7,020 nt of DNA from an uncultured Actinoplanes sp. (GCA_934667465.1 CAKUMG010000291.1:1-7020), one strand, 5' to 3'. Positions 1 to 5,623 are shown, numbered from the stretch's first letter. Notes: generated by a model from the letters alone, not told the origin. Numbers and translations are program-made.

Positions 1-156
1 CTGCAGACGCCGCTGAGTGCCGGCGCGTGCGGGTCTCGCGGAACTGCAGACGCCGCTGAGTGCCGGCGCGTGCGGGTCTCGCGGAACTGCAGACGCCGCT
101 GAGTGCCGGCGCGTGCGGGTTTCCCGGAACCGCAAACGTCGCTGAGTCGCGGCCCC
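1..156. repeat. 43-bp tandem repeat array upstream of the chitosanase gene
   Basis: Three units of 43 bp lie head to tail at 1-43, 44-86 and 87-129. The first two are identical. The third differs only near its end, where TCTCGCGGAA becomes TTTCCCGGAA. A decayed partial fourth copy follows at about 130-156. Each unit starts with a PstI-like CTGCAG and contains CGCCG and CGGCG arms eight bases apart, so each copy could form a small 5-bp stem. The period is not a multiple of three and no convincing reading frame runs through it, so I take it as non-coding. The array starts at base 1, so further copies may lie to the left. Whether it serves as a protein-binding array, part of a terminator for an upstream gene, or simple slippage cannot be told. 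Confidence 0.9.
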
Positions 157-175
157 TACCTTGGAAAAGGTGGGG
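154..175 (+). promoter_or_regulatory. Hairpin that encloses the chitosanase ribosome-binding site
   Basis: The left arm CCCTACCTT (154-162) pairs with the right arm AAGGTGGGG (167-175) over nine positions, one of them a T-G wobble. The loop is GGAA, which fits the stable GNRA tetraloop class. The right arm contains the only purine-rich ribosome-binding stretch (AAAGG) and ends on the base just before the ATG at 176. In RNA the stem would hide the ribosome-binding site. As DNA, the 14-bp core ACCTT-GGAA-AAGGT could instead be an operator. The pairing is seen directly; its role is inference. Confidence 0.55.
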
Positions 176-1411
176 ATGAGAGCAAAATCGGTCGCATTGG
201 TCGTCGGCCTGCTGGCCGTGGGAACGATTCCGCTGGTCCTCTCGGTGACCGCGGACGCGGCGCCGGATTCGCTCCTGACCCGCTCACGCCCGGTGCTGGC
301 GTCGAGCACGAAGAGCGCCACGTTCGCGGCCGCCCGGGCCGTGGACGGCGACGCGACGACCGCGTGGACCAGCGGCGACGCGGCCGGCAGCCAGTGGCTG
401 CGGATCGACCTGGGGCGCAGCCGCGCGGTCACGCGGGTGCGCATCGGCTGGACCGCGGCCTACGCGCGGGCCTACCGGGTCCAGCTGTCGAACGACGGTG
501 CCACGTGGACCGACGCCTACCGGACCGCCGCGGGTGACGGCGGCGCCGACGACGTGAAGCGGATCTCCGCGACCGGGCGCTACGTGCGGGTGCTGGCCAC
601 CCGCAAGGCGCGCGCCTCGGGCTACGGCATCTCCGACCTGCGCGTGTACGGGCCCGGTGCGGCAGCGCGTACGGAATCGCTCTCTCTTGCGACCGGGGTG
701 CCGCCCGCGGCGGCGGCGCTCACCGCTGCCCGCAAGCGCGACGTGGCGTTCCAGCTGGTCTCCAGCGCGGAGAACTCGAGCGTCGAGTGGCGCAAACAGT
801 TCGGCTACATCGAGGACATCGGCGACGGCCGGGGTTACACCGCCGGGATCATCGGCTTCTGCTCCGGGACGTCGGACATGCTGGCCGTGGTCACCGAGTA
901 CACGCGCCGGTCGCCGCGCAACAAGCTGGCCCGGTTCCTGCCCGCGCTGCGTGCGGTCGACGGGTCCGACTCCCACGCCGGCCTCGACCCCGGTTTCACC
1001 ACCGCGTGGCGGGCGGCCGCGGCCGATCCGGTCTTCCAGAAGGTGCAGGAGGACGAGCGGGACCGGATGTACTTCAACCCCGCCGTGACCACCGCCACCA
1101 CGGACGGGCTGCGCGCGCTGGGCCAGTTCGCCTACTACGACGCGGCGGTCATGCACGGCATGTCGGGGCTGCGCTCGATCCGGGCGGCGGCGCTGCGCCA
1201 CGCCCAGCCGCCCAAGCAGGGCGGCGACGAGATCACCTGGCTGAGCGCGTTCCTCGACGCCCGGGTGACGGAGATGCGCAAGGAGGAGGCGCACAGCGAC
1301 GTCAGCCGCGTGCAGACCGCCCAGCGCGCCTTCCTGCGCAACGCCAACCTCGACCTCAACGCGCCGCTGAGCTGGAGCGTGTACGGGGACCCGTTCAGGG
1401 TCGTGAAGTAG
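176..1411 (+). CDS. csn: Secreted GH46 endo-chitosanase with N-terminal CBM32 (discoidin-like) domain
   Basis: This 411-residue protein should hydrolyse beta-1,4 links in chitosan outside the cell. Residues 1-29 form a signal peptide (Arg/Lys start, hydrophobic core, ADAA before the mature end). Residues about 32-161 look like an F5/8 type C or CBM32 sandwich, with AVDGDATTAWTS, QWLRIDLG and YVRVLATRK as typical blocks. The GH46 catalytic domain fills about 182-411. It contains SSAENSS and EDIGDGRGYT, which by comparison with the Streptomyces N174 enzyme give catalytic acid E199, nucleophile-side D217 and T222 with the family spacing. The C-terminal half (DERDRMYFNPAV, LRALGQFAYYDA, NLDLNAPLSW) also fits GH46. 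The stretch after VMHG appears a few residues shorter than I recall for N174. I chose the ATG at 176 because AAAGG lies five bases upstream; a TTG at 161 would add five residues inside the hairpin. The binding domain would hold the enzyme on chitosan or fungal wall. Confidence 0.95.
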   Translation: MRAKSVALVVGLLAVGTIPLVLSVTADAAPDSLLTRSRPVLASSTKSATFAAARAVDGDATTAWTSGDAAGSQWLRIDLGRSRAVTRVRIGWTAAYARAYRVQLSNDGATWTDAYRTAAGDGGADDVKRISATGRYVRVLATRKARASGYGISDLRVYGPGAAARTESLSLATGVPPAAAALTAARKRDVAFQLVSSAENSSVEWRKQFGYIEDIGDGRGYTAGIIGFCSGTSDMLAVVTEYTRRSPRNKLARFLPALRAVDGSDSHAGLDPGFTTAWRAAAADPVFQKVQEDERDRMYFNPAVTTATTDGLRALGQFAYYDAAVMHGMSGLRSIRAAALRHAQPPKQGGDEITWLSAFLDARVTEMRKEEAHSDVSRVQTAQRAFLRNANLDLNAPLSWSVYGDPFRVVK

Positions 1412-1433
1412 TGACGAGGTCGTGAGATGACGA

Positions 1434-1465
1434 ACGGCCGGCAGCCTTCGCAGGCTGCCGGCCGT
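1434..1465. terminator. Bidirectional intrinsic-type terminator stem
   Basis: A perfect 14-bp inverted repeat (1434-1447 with 1452-1465, arm core CGGCCGGCAGCC) encloses a 4-base TCGC loop. It sits in the 64-bp gap between the stops of the convergent chitosanase and glucanase genes. No T-run follows on either strand, as is common for high-G+C actinobacterial terminators, so it probably serves both genes. Confidence 0.8.
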
Positions 1466-1475
1466 CACGACGTGA

Positions 1476-2726
1476 TCAGACCTTGGACCACTTCTGGTTG
1501 GCCGTGCCACCGCAGTCCCAGAGCTGGAGCTGCGCGCTGTTGCCCGCGTTCCAGTCCTTGATGTCGAGGCACTTGTTGGCCGAGATGTTCACCAGGTCAC
1601 CGGCGCCCGAGAGCGTCCACCGCTGCACCGGGTTGCCGCTGCAGTTCGCGATCTGGATCGGCGTGCCGTTGCTCAGCGCGCCACCCGCCGGGTCGAGGCA
1701 CTTGCCCAGGCCGCGGAGCGTGCCGTCGCTCTGGAACGTCCACTTCTGCGGCGCCTGGCCGTTGCACTCCCACATCTGCACCCGGACGCCGTCCGACGCG
1801 TTGCCGGCCGGGATGTCGAGGCAGCGGCCGCCGTGGCTCGCCTTGAGCGCGGTGCCGGTGGTGGGCGGCGGCGGCGTGGTGGGGCCGCCACCGCCGTTGT
1901 TCCAGCCGGAGACGCGTACCCAGTCGATCAGCATCTGCTGCGGGAACTGGGTGCTGCCGTCGGGGCTGCCCGGCCAGTTACCGCCGACCGCCAGGTTGAG
2001 GATCATGAAGAAGTTGTGGTCGAAGACCCACCGGTTGCCGTTGATCTTCGACGGGTCGATCCGGTAGTACTCCCGGCCGTCGAGGAACCACTGGATCAGG
2101 TTGGGCGACCACTCGACGCCGTAGGTGTGGAAGGCGTTGGCGAGCGGCTCGCCGAGAACCGTGTTGCCGCCGATGCCGCCCGCGCCGGAGTAGCCCGGGC
2201 CGTGCACGGTGCCGAAGAGCGTGTTCGGCTCCTTGCCGACGTTCTCCATGATGTCGATCTCGCCCGTGGTGGGCCAGTTGTTGCCGCCGAGCATCCAGAA
2301 CGCCGGCCAGATGCCCTGGCCGCGGGGGATCTTGATGCGGGCCTCGAAGCGGCCGTACGTCTGCGCGAACTTGTCCGCCGTGAGGATGCGGCCGGACGTG
2401 TACTGGCAGGTGCCGTACCAGCACTGGGCGTTGTTGGGGTTCTCCTTGCGCGCCGTGATGACCAGGTTGCCCTGCCCGTCGTGCGCGACGTTGCTGGTCG
2501 AGTTCGTGTAGTTCTGCAGCTCGTTGTTGCCGAAGCCGCCGCCGCCGAGGTCGAACTTCCACTTGGCCGGGTCCACCGAGGTGCCGGCGGCGCCGTTGAA
2601 CTCGTCCTGCCAGGTGATCCCGCCGATCGCGGCGTCGGCCGTGTCGTTGCGGGAGGCGGCGAAGAGGCCGCCGGTGAGGGTCACCGCGACGACTGCCGCG
2701 GCGAGCATCATTCGGGTCTTACGCAT
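1476..2726 (-). CDS. Secreted GH16 endo-beta-1,3-glucanase (laminarinase type) with CBM13 ricin-type lectin domain
   Basis: This 416-residue protein should cut beta-1,3-glucan (laminarin, fungal wall glucan) outside the cell. Residues 1-33 are a signal peptide ending near NDTADAA. The GH16 domain (about 36-275) has the substrate-cleft motif GNNELQNY (66-73), the block GRFEARIKIPRGQGIWPAFWM and the catalytic motif GEIDIMENVG. This gives nucleophile E156, assisting D158 and acid/base E161 in the ExDxxE spacing typical of laminarinases. A Gly/Pro/Thr linker (about 278-291) leads to a CBM13 beta-trefoil (about 292-416). The trefoil has three QxW repeats (QKW 327-329, QRW 368-370, QKW 411-413) and three cysteine pairs (302/321, 343/362, 386/405). 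The ATG start has GGAGG nine bases upstream. The gene lies 106 bp downstream of its inactive paralogue on the same strand and converges on the chitosanase. Confidence 0.96.
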   Translation of the reverse strand: MRKTRMMLAAAVVAVTLTGGLFAASRNDTADAAIGGITWQDEFNGAAGTSVDPAKWKFDLGGGGFGNNELQNYTNSTSNVAHDGQGNLVITARKENPNNAQCWYGTCQYTSGRILTADKFAQTYGRFEARIKIPRGQGIWPAFWMLGGNNWPTTGEIDIMENVGKEPNTLFGTVHGPGYSGAGGIGGNTVLGEPLANAFHTYGVEWSPNLIQWFLDGREYYRIDPSKINGNRWVFDHNFFMILNLAVGGNWPGSPDGSTQFPQQMLIDWVRVSGWNNGGGGPTTPPPPTTGTALKASHGGRCLDIPAGNASDGVRVQMWECNGQAPQKWTFQSDGTLRGLGKCLDPAGGALSNGTPIQIANCSGNPVQRWTLSGAGDLVNISANKCLDIKDWNAGNSAQLQLWDCGGTANQKWSKV

Positions 2727-2735
2727 GGGGATGTG

Positions 2736-2745
2736 CCTCCGGGGG
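2736..2745 (-). promoter_or_regulatory. Ribosome-binding site of the GH16-CBM13 gene
   Basis: On the minus strand the sequence is CCCCCGGAGG, with GGAGG ending nine bases before the ATG. The same ten bases stand in front of the paralogue at 3816-3825, which suggests the leaders were duplicated together with the genes. Confidence 0.8.
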
Positions 2746-2764
2746 AGAGGACGTAAATATTGAA

Positions 2765-2786
2765 GCAGTCTTTACAGATCGACTGC
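2765..2786. promoter_or_regulatory. Candidate operator: GCAGTC inverted repeat over the glucanase promoter
   Basis: GCAGTC (2765-2770) and GACTGC (2781-2786) form a perfect 6-bp inverted repeat with a 10-bp gap. The arms are one helical turn and a half apart centre to centre and overlap the proposed -10 element and spacer. A related GACTGTCC lies at about 2800-2808. Such a layout fits a dimeric repressor, but 6-bp arms can occur by chance. Confidence 0.3.
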
Positions 2787-2796
2787 CCTCGGTCAA
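2769..2796 (-). promoter_or_regulatory. Candidate promoter of the GH16-CBM13 gene
   Basis: On the minus strand a -35 TTGACC (2791-2796) is followed after 16 bases by TAAAGA (2769-2774), a weak -10. Transcription would start near 2762 and give a leader of about 36 bases that carries the GGAGG site. The -35 and a GATCT ten bases after it are matched at the paralogue's promoter. Confidence 0.35.
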
Positions 2797-2832
2797 GGGA
2801 GACTGTCCCCGACCCCCGGGATAACGGTTTTT

Positions 2833-3807
2833 CTAGAGCTTTTCGAACAGAGCGGGGAGTGCGGTCGGCTCCCAGCCGGGCAGCGAGGTGTGTGCCTCGA
2901 GGACCTTATACTCCGCGTCCTCGAAGTGCACGACGTCGCCGGCCTCGTACTTGACGAACGTCTTCCAGTCGGGGGTGACCGGCGCTTCCGAGGAGGGCGG
3001 CGCGGACGGCTCGCCCGAGGGCGGCGCGGACGGCTCGCCCGACGGCGGCGCGGACGGCTCGCCCGAGGGCGGCGCGGACGGTTCTTCGGAAGGCGGCGCG
3101 GACGGAGGCGGCGAGGACGAGGGCGGCGAAACCGGCGTCACGCGGACGAAGTCGACGATCATGCGGGCCGGCAGCTCGGCCTGGCCCTCGGCGGTCACCT
3201 TGAGGCTCAGGGCCAGCCCGAAGGCCCGGTCCGTCGCTCCCGGCGGCACCTCGAACCGCTGCACCTGCTCGCCGTCGACGGTCGCGGTGACCGACTCGGG
3301 CGTCCAGGTCACGGCGTACGTGCGGAAGTCGCCCGGCTGCGCCCCGGCGAGCAGGTCGAGCGACCGGCCACCCCGGTCCGGCCCGGTCAGCTCGAGCGCC
3401 GGCCGCAGCCCCCGGCCCTCCGGCACCCGTACGCGCGTCTCGATCCGCCCCGACTCGCGCCGGACGGCGTCGCGCGTCACGAGGGTCGCCGACGTGACCC
3501 CGCCGCGCCGGCTCTCCCGTGCGGTCAGCACCAGGTTGCCCTCGCCGTCGAGCCGGGCATCCCGGTCGCGGCCGGACACGAGCGCCCACAGTTGCGGGTT
3601 CACACTGGAGCCGGCCTCGCCGTCGAACTCGTCGGCGAACGTGTCCCGCTGCTCTCCGAAGCCCCGCCCGCGCTCGGCGGCGTCGGCGGAGTCGTTGCGC
3701 GTGGGCAGCCAGACGGCCGTGGCGAGGCCCGCCGCGGCGACCACGAGGGTGACGGCGAGGCGGGGACGCATCCGACTCGGCACGCGCGGTGCGCTGTGTC
3801 GCGGCAC
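2833..3807 (-). CDS. Secreted catalytically dead GH16 paralogue with CBM5/12 chitin-binding module
   Basis: This 324-residue protein is a diverged sister of the GH16-CBM13 enzyme next to it. Residues 1-44 form a long signal peptide ending NDSADAA, as in its sister. The GH16-like domain (about 54-226) keeps FADEFDGEAGSSVNPQLW, GEGNLVLTAR, SGRIETRVRVPEGRGLRPAL, FRTYAVTWTP and RMIVDFVRV. The catalytic ExDxxE has become SLDLLA, so the nucleophile Glu is S149 and the acid/base Glu is A154; only D151 remains. The GNNELQ cleft motif and about 30 residues after the active site are also missing. A PSAPPSGE-repeat linker (about 227-277) leads to a CBM5/12 module (about 279-324: W281, Y287, GD 290-291, Y300, HT 306-307, GWEP 311-314). 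I infer a secreted binding protein for chitin and perhaps glucan, not an enzyme. The GTG start has GGAGG eight bases upstream; the inner ATG at 3771 lacks one. Confidence 0.9.
   Translation of the reverse strand: MPRHSAPRVPSRMRPRLAVTLVVAAAGLATAVWLPTRNDSADAAERGRGFGEQRDTFADEFDGEAGSSVNPQLWALVSGRDRDARLDGEGNLVLTARESRRGGVTSATLVTRDAVRRESGRIETRVRVPEGRGLRPALELTGPDRGGRSLDLLAGAQPGDFRTYAVTWTPESVTATVDGEQVQRFEVPPGATDRAFGLALSLKVTAEGQAELPARMIVDFVRVTPVSPPSSSPPPSAPPSEEPSAPPSGEPSAPPSGEPSAPPSGEPSAPPSSEAPVTPDWKTFVKYEAGDVVHFEDAEYKVLEAHTSLPGWEPTALPALFEKL
2996..3106 (-). repeat. 24-bp coding repeat of the PSAPPSGE linker
   Basis: Four 24-bp units run at 2996-3019, 3020-3043, 3044-3067 and 3068-3091, with a partial fifth to about 3106. 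The unit is read on the minus strand as eight residues, PSAPPSGE with SSE and EE variants. The near-identity of the DNA, not just the protein, suggests recent slippage and a linker that may vary in length between strains. Confidence 0.85.
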
Positions 3808-3815
3808 GGGTACAA

Positions 3816-3825
3816 CCTCCGGGGG
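3816..3825 (-). promoter_or_regulatory. Ribosome-binding site of the GH16-like CBM5/12 gene
   Basis: CCCCCGGAGG on the minus strand ends eight bases before GTG 3807. It supports that GTG over the downstream ATG at 3771. Confidence 0.75.
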
Positions 3826-3853
3826 CGGTGAGGTCTCGGCGACGGAAGGAGCC

Positions 3854-3883
3854 GTGAAGATCGGGGCGGTGAAGATCAGGGCG
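3854..3883. repeat. 15-bp tandem direct repeat in the leader of the GH16-like gene
   Basis: GTGAAGATCGGGGCG (3854-3868) is followed at once by GTGAAGATCAGGGCG (3869-3883), one mismatch in 15. GCGACGGAA flanks the pair on both sides (about 3839-3847 and 3881-3889). The core GAAGATC occurs a third time at 3923-3929, inside the proposed promoter spacer. The copies lie in the roughly 100-base untranslated leader, so they could be regulator sites or RNA structure; function unknown. Confidence 0.6.
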
Positions 3884-3915
3884 ACGGAACGGATACGTCA
3901 TGTCCGTCAGCAGAT

Positions 3916-3945
3916 GACCTAAGAAGATCCGGGGGCAAAGGTCAA
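3916..3945 (-). promoter_or_regulatory. Candidate promoter of the GH16-like CBM5/12 gene
   Basis: On the minus strand TTGACC (3940-3945) is followed after 18 bases by TAGGTC (3916-3921), or after 17 by TTAGGT. Transcription would begin near 3909 and leave a leader of about 100 bases before GTG 3807. It shares TTGACC, ten bases, GATCT with the downstream paralogue's promoter. Confidence 0.4.
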
Positions 3946-3969
3946 GCCCGCACCGGCGTTTCTCGGAAT

Positions 3970-3983
3970 AACTTTCAACTTTC
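3970..3983. repeat. 7-bp tandem duplication across the HATPase stop codon
   Basis: AACTTTC occurs twice in a row (3970-3976, 3977-3983). On the minus strand this reads GAAAGTTGAAAGTT, and the TGA stop of the HATPase gene lies at the junction. It sits in an unusually A+T-rich patch upstream of the GH16-like promoter. Confidence 0.5.
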
Positions 3984-4358
3984 CGCCGGATCGGTGTGGC
4001 TGGAGATCCGTACGGCGGTCCCCTCCGGCCCGGTCGTGATGGCGAACGTGTCGGTCAGCTCCCGCACGAGATAGAGCCCCCACCCGCCCGGCTCGTCCGT
4101 CGACGGCTTCGCCTCCGGCACCGTCCCGAGCCCCCCGCCGTGATCGCTGACCTCGCACACCACCGTGTCGTCCGCGCACCACACCGCCACCCGCCCGGTG
4201 CCGCCGCCGTGCCGCACCGCGTTGGTGAGCAGCTCGTTGACCGCCAGCACGAAGTCCTCCAGCCGTTCCCCGCGCAGCCCGGACTCGCCGGCGCGGGTCG
4301 CGACGGCGTGCCGCAGGGCGGTGACCGCGCCCGCGTCGAAGACCTGGGAGATCAGCAG
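3975..4358 (-). CDS. RsbW/anti-sigma-like HATPase domain protein, start codon uncertain
   Basis: This is a single-domain GHKL ATPase of the anti-sigma regulatory factor (HATPase_c_2) type. Such proteins in actinobacteria usually bind or phosphorylate anti-sigma antagonists. Counting from CTG 4358 (127 residues), it shows the N-box NELLTNAVRHG (E42, N46), the G1 box SDHGGGL (D72) and the G2 stretch GGWGLYLVREL. The N-terminal helix and strand (SQVFDAGAVTALRHAVATRAG) are in frame and typical of the family, but the frame from its TGA at 4395-4397 holds no ATG, GTG or TTG before GTG 4250. That GTG has GGAGG five bases upstream, yet starting there would give 91 residues and cut off the front of the domain. 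I therefore place the start at CTG 4358, tentatively; CTG 4355 or a rare ATC are alternatives, as is a truncated gene. No DNA-binding domain is present. It is divergent from the kinase gene. Confidence 0.75.
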   Translation of the reverse strand: MLISQVFDAGAVTALRHAVATRAGESGLRGERLEDFVLAVNELLTNAVRHGGGTGRVAVWCADDTVVCEVSDHGGGLGTVPEAKPSTDEPGGWGLYLVRELTDTFAITTGPEGTAVRISSHTDPAES

Positions 4359-4474
4359 CTCGGTAGTGATGCTTCGACGGTAAGCGACGTCTGATCAAAC
4401 CGCTGGACGAGTGAGGGTTATTCGGGTCGCAGCCGGCCGCGGTTCAGCGAGTCGGTCCCCCTCGTCGGCAAATG

Positions 4475-4480
4475 TAGGGT
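4475..4480 (+). promoter_or_regulatory. Candidate -10 element for a leaderless sensor-kinase transcript
   Basis: TAGGGT (TANNNT type) ends six bases before the ATG at 4487, the spacing expected if transcription starts at the ATG itself. There is no clear GGAGG. No good -35 is visible at 16-18 bases upstream. AGGGT could instead be a weak ribosome-binding site. Confidence 0.35.
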
Positions 4481-4486
4481 CAGCCC

Positions 4487-5623
4487 ATGGCCGAAACCTC
4501 CCCGGCGGGCTTCCAGGCGCCGCTGTGGCGTGCCGTCGCCGTCTACCGCATCGCCGCCCTGCTCTACGTCACCGTGCTCGTGATCCGCAACGTGGGCGTC
4601 TACGAGCGGCCCATGCTGGCGTGGCCGGTGCTGGCGCTCACCGCGGGGTGGACGGTCTTCACCACGTATGCGTACGCGGTGCCGGCGCGCCGCCGTCCGC
4701 CGCTGCTCGTGGCCGACCTGCTGATCACCATGGGCGTGATGGCCGCGAGCGTCGTGGTGGTCGGGCCGGGGGCGCTCGAGGACGGCGCGCCCACGCTCGC
4801 CGTCGCCTGGCACGTCGCCCCGGTCATCGCGTGGGCGGTCGCCGGCGGCCGCCGCTGGGGCATCACCGCCGCCCTGGCCATGGGCGCCACCGACCTGGTC
4901 GTCCGCGACCACTACGACCAGGCGGCCTTCACCGGCACGGTGCTGATGCTGCTCGCGGCGCTCGCGGTCGGCTATCTGGTGACCATCGCGAAGGTGTCGC
5001 AGCAGCGGCTCGAGCGGGCCATCCAGATCGAGGCCGCGGCCCGGGAGCGGGAGCGGCTGGCGCGCGACATCCACGACTCGGTGCTGCAGGTGCTCGCGCT
5101 GGTCAAGCGGCGCGGTGCCGGGCTGGACGGGGAGGCGGGGGAGCTCGCGCGGCTGGCGGGGGAGCAGGAGGCCGCGCTACGCACGCTCGTCACGGGCCGG
5201 GTCGCCGAAGTGGTGGACGAGCACGCCGAGGTCGACCTGATGAGCCTGCTGGAGCCGTACGCGTCCACGACGGTCTCGGTCGCGGCGCCGGCCGGGGCGG
5301 TGCGCCTGCCGGGCCCGGCCGCCGCCGAGATCGCGGCCGCGGTCGCCGCCGCGATCGACAACGTCAACCGGCACTGCGACCCGGGCACGAAGGTGTGGGT
5401 CCTGGTGGAGGACGAGCCCCGTACGGTCACCGTGAGCGTCCGGGACGAGGGCTGCGGCATCGCGCCGGAGCGGCTCGCCGAGGCGGAGTCGCAGGGGCGG
5501 CTGGGCGTGGCGCAGTCCATCCGCGGCCGGATCCGCGACCTGGGCGGCACGGTCGCCATCACGTCCGAGCCGGGCCAGGGCACCGAGGTCGAGCTGACGG
5601 TGCCGCGCGCGCCGGTAGGGTGA
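4487..5623 (+). CDS. macS: MacS-type membrane sensor histidine kinase (DUF5931 sensor, HisKA_3)
   Basis: This 378-residue kinase should sense a signal through its membrane domain and phosphorylate the adjacent response regulator. Residues about 15-168 are hydrophobic with five or six likely membrane helices and begin LWRAVAVYRIAALLYVTVLV, as in the DUF5931 sensor of MacS-family kinases. A short helix (169-190) leads to the HisKA_3 dimer segment with RDIHDSVLQ, so H196 is the phosphorylation site. The ATPase domain (about 275-375) has IDNVNRH (N292), VRDEGCGI (D320), GRLGVAQSIRGR and GQGTEVEL. The Glu usually found four residues before the N-box Asn is alanine (A288); I believe MacS relatives also vary here. 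ATG 4487 is the first good start. Its TGA overlaps a possible GTG start of the regulator, so the pair is one operon. The gene symbol rests on family resemblance, with the signal unknown. Confidence 0.9.
   Translation: MAETSPAGFQAPLWRAVAVYRIAALLYVTVLVIRNVGVYERPMLAWPVLALTAGWTVFTTYAYAVPARRRPPLLVADLLITMGVMAASVVVVGPGALEDGAPTLAVAWHVAPVIAWAVAGGRRWGITAALAMGATDLVVRDHYDQAAFTGTVLMLLAALAVGYLVTIAKVSQQRLERAIQIEAAARERERLARDIHDSVLQVLALVKRRGAGLDGEAGELARLAGEQEAALRTLVTGRVAEVVDEHAEVDLMSLLEPYASTTVSVAAPAGAVRLPGPAAAEIAAAVAAAIDNVNRHCDPGTKVWVLVEDEPRTVTVSVRDEGCGIAPERLAEAESQGRLGVAQSIRGRIRDLGGTVAITSEPGQGTEVELTVPRAPVG

Noticed and set aside
1..156. CRISPR-like array
   Set aside because: The units are direct head-to-tail repeats without unique spacers, and no cas genes are present in the window.
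161..175. TTG at 161 as chitosanase start
   Set aside because: It has no ribosome-binding site upstream, whereas ATG 176 has AAAGG at proper distance and starts a normal signal peptide.
284..1510. Long minus-strand open frame of 408 codons across the chitosanase
   Set aside because: It is antisense to a gene with clear GH46 and CBM32 motifs, is Arg/Pro/Gly/Val rich without any recognisable domain, and is the usual shadow frame of high-G+C DNA.
1833..2756. Plus-strand open frame of 307 codons across the GH16-CBM13 gene
   Set aside because: It is antisense to conserved catalytic and QxW motifs, and its product is low-complexity Val/Ala/Arg/Gly with no domain.
2888..3922. Plus-strand frame of 344 codons across the GH16-like gene, including a short GTG 3854 to TAA 3922 tail behind GGAAGGAG
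   Set aside because: The long frame is Arg/Ser-rich shadow sequence with the linker repeat read backwards. The short tail of 22 residues arises from the 15-bp leader repeat and resembles nothing I know.
3953..3989. CCGGCG / CGCCGG arms around the HATPase stop as terminator
   Set aside because: The 25-base loop is long, the arms are only 6 bp, and one arm lies inside the coding sequence.
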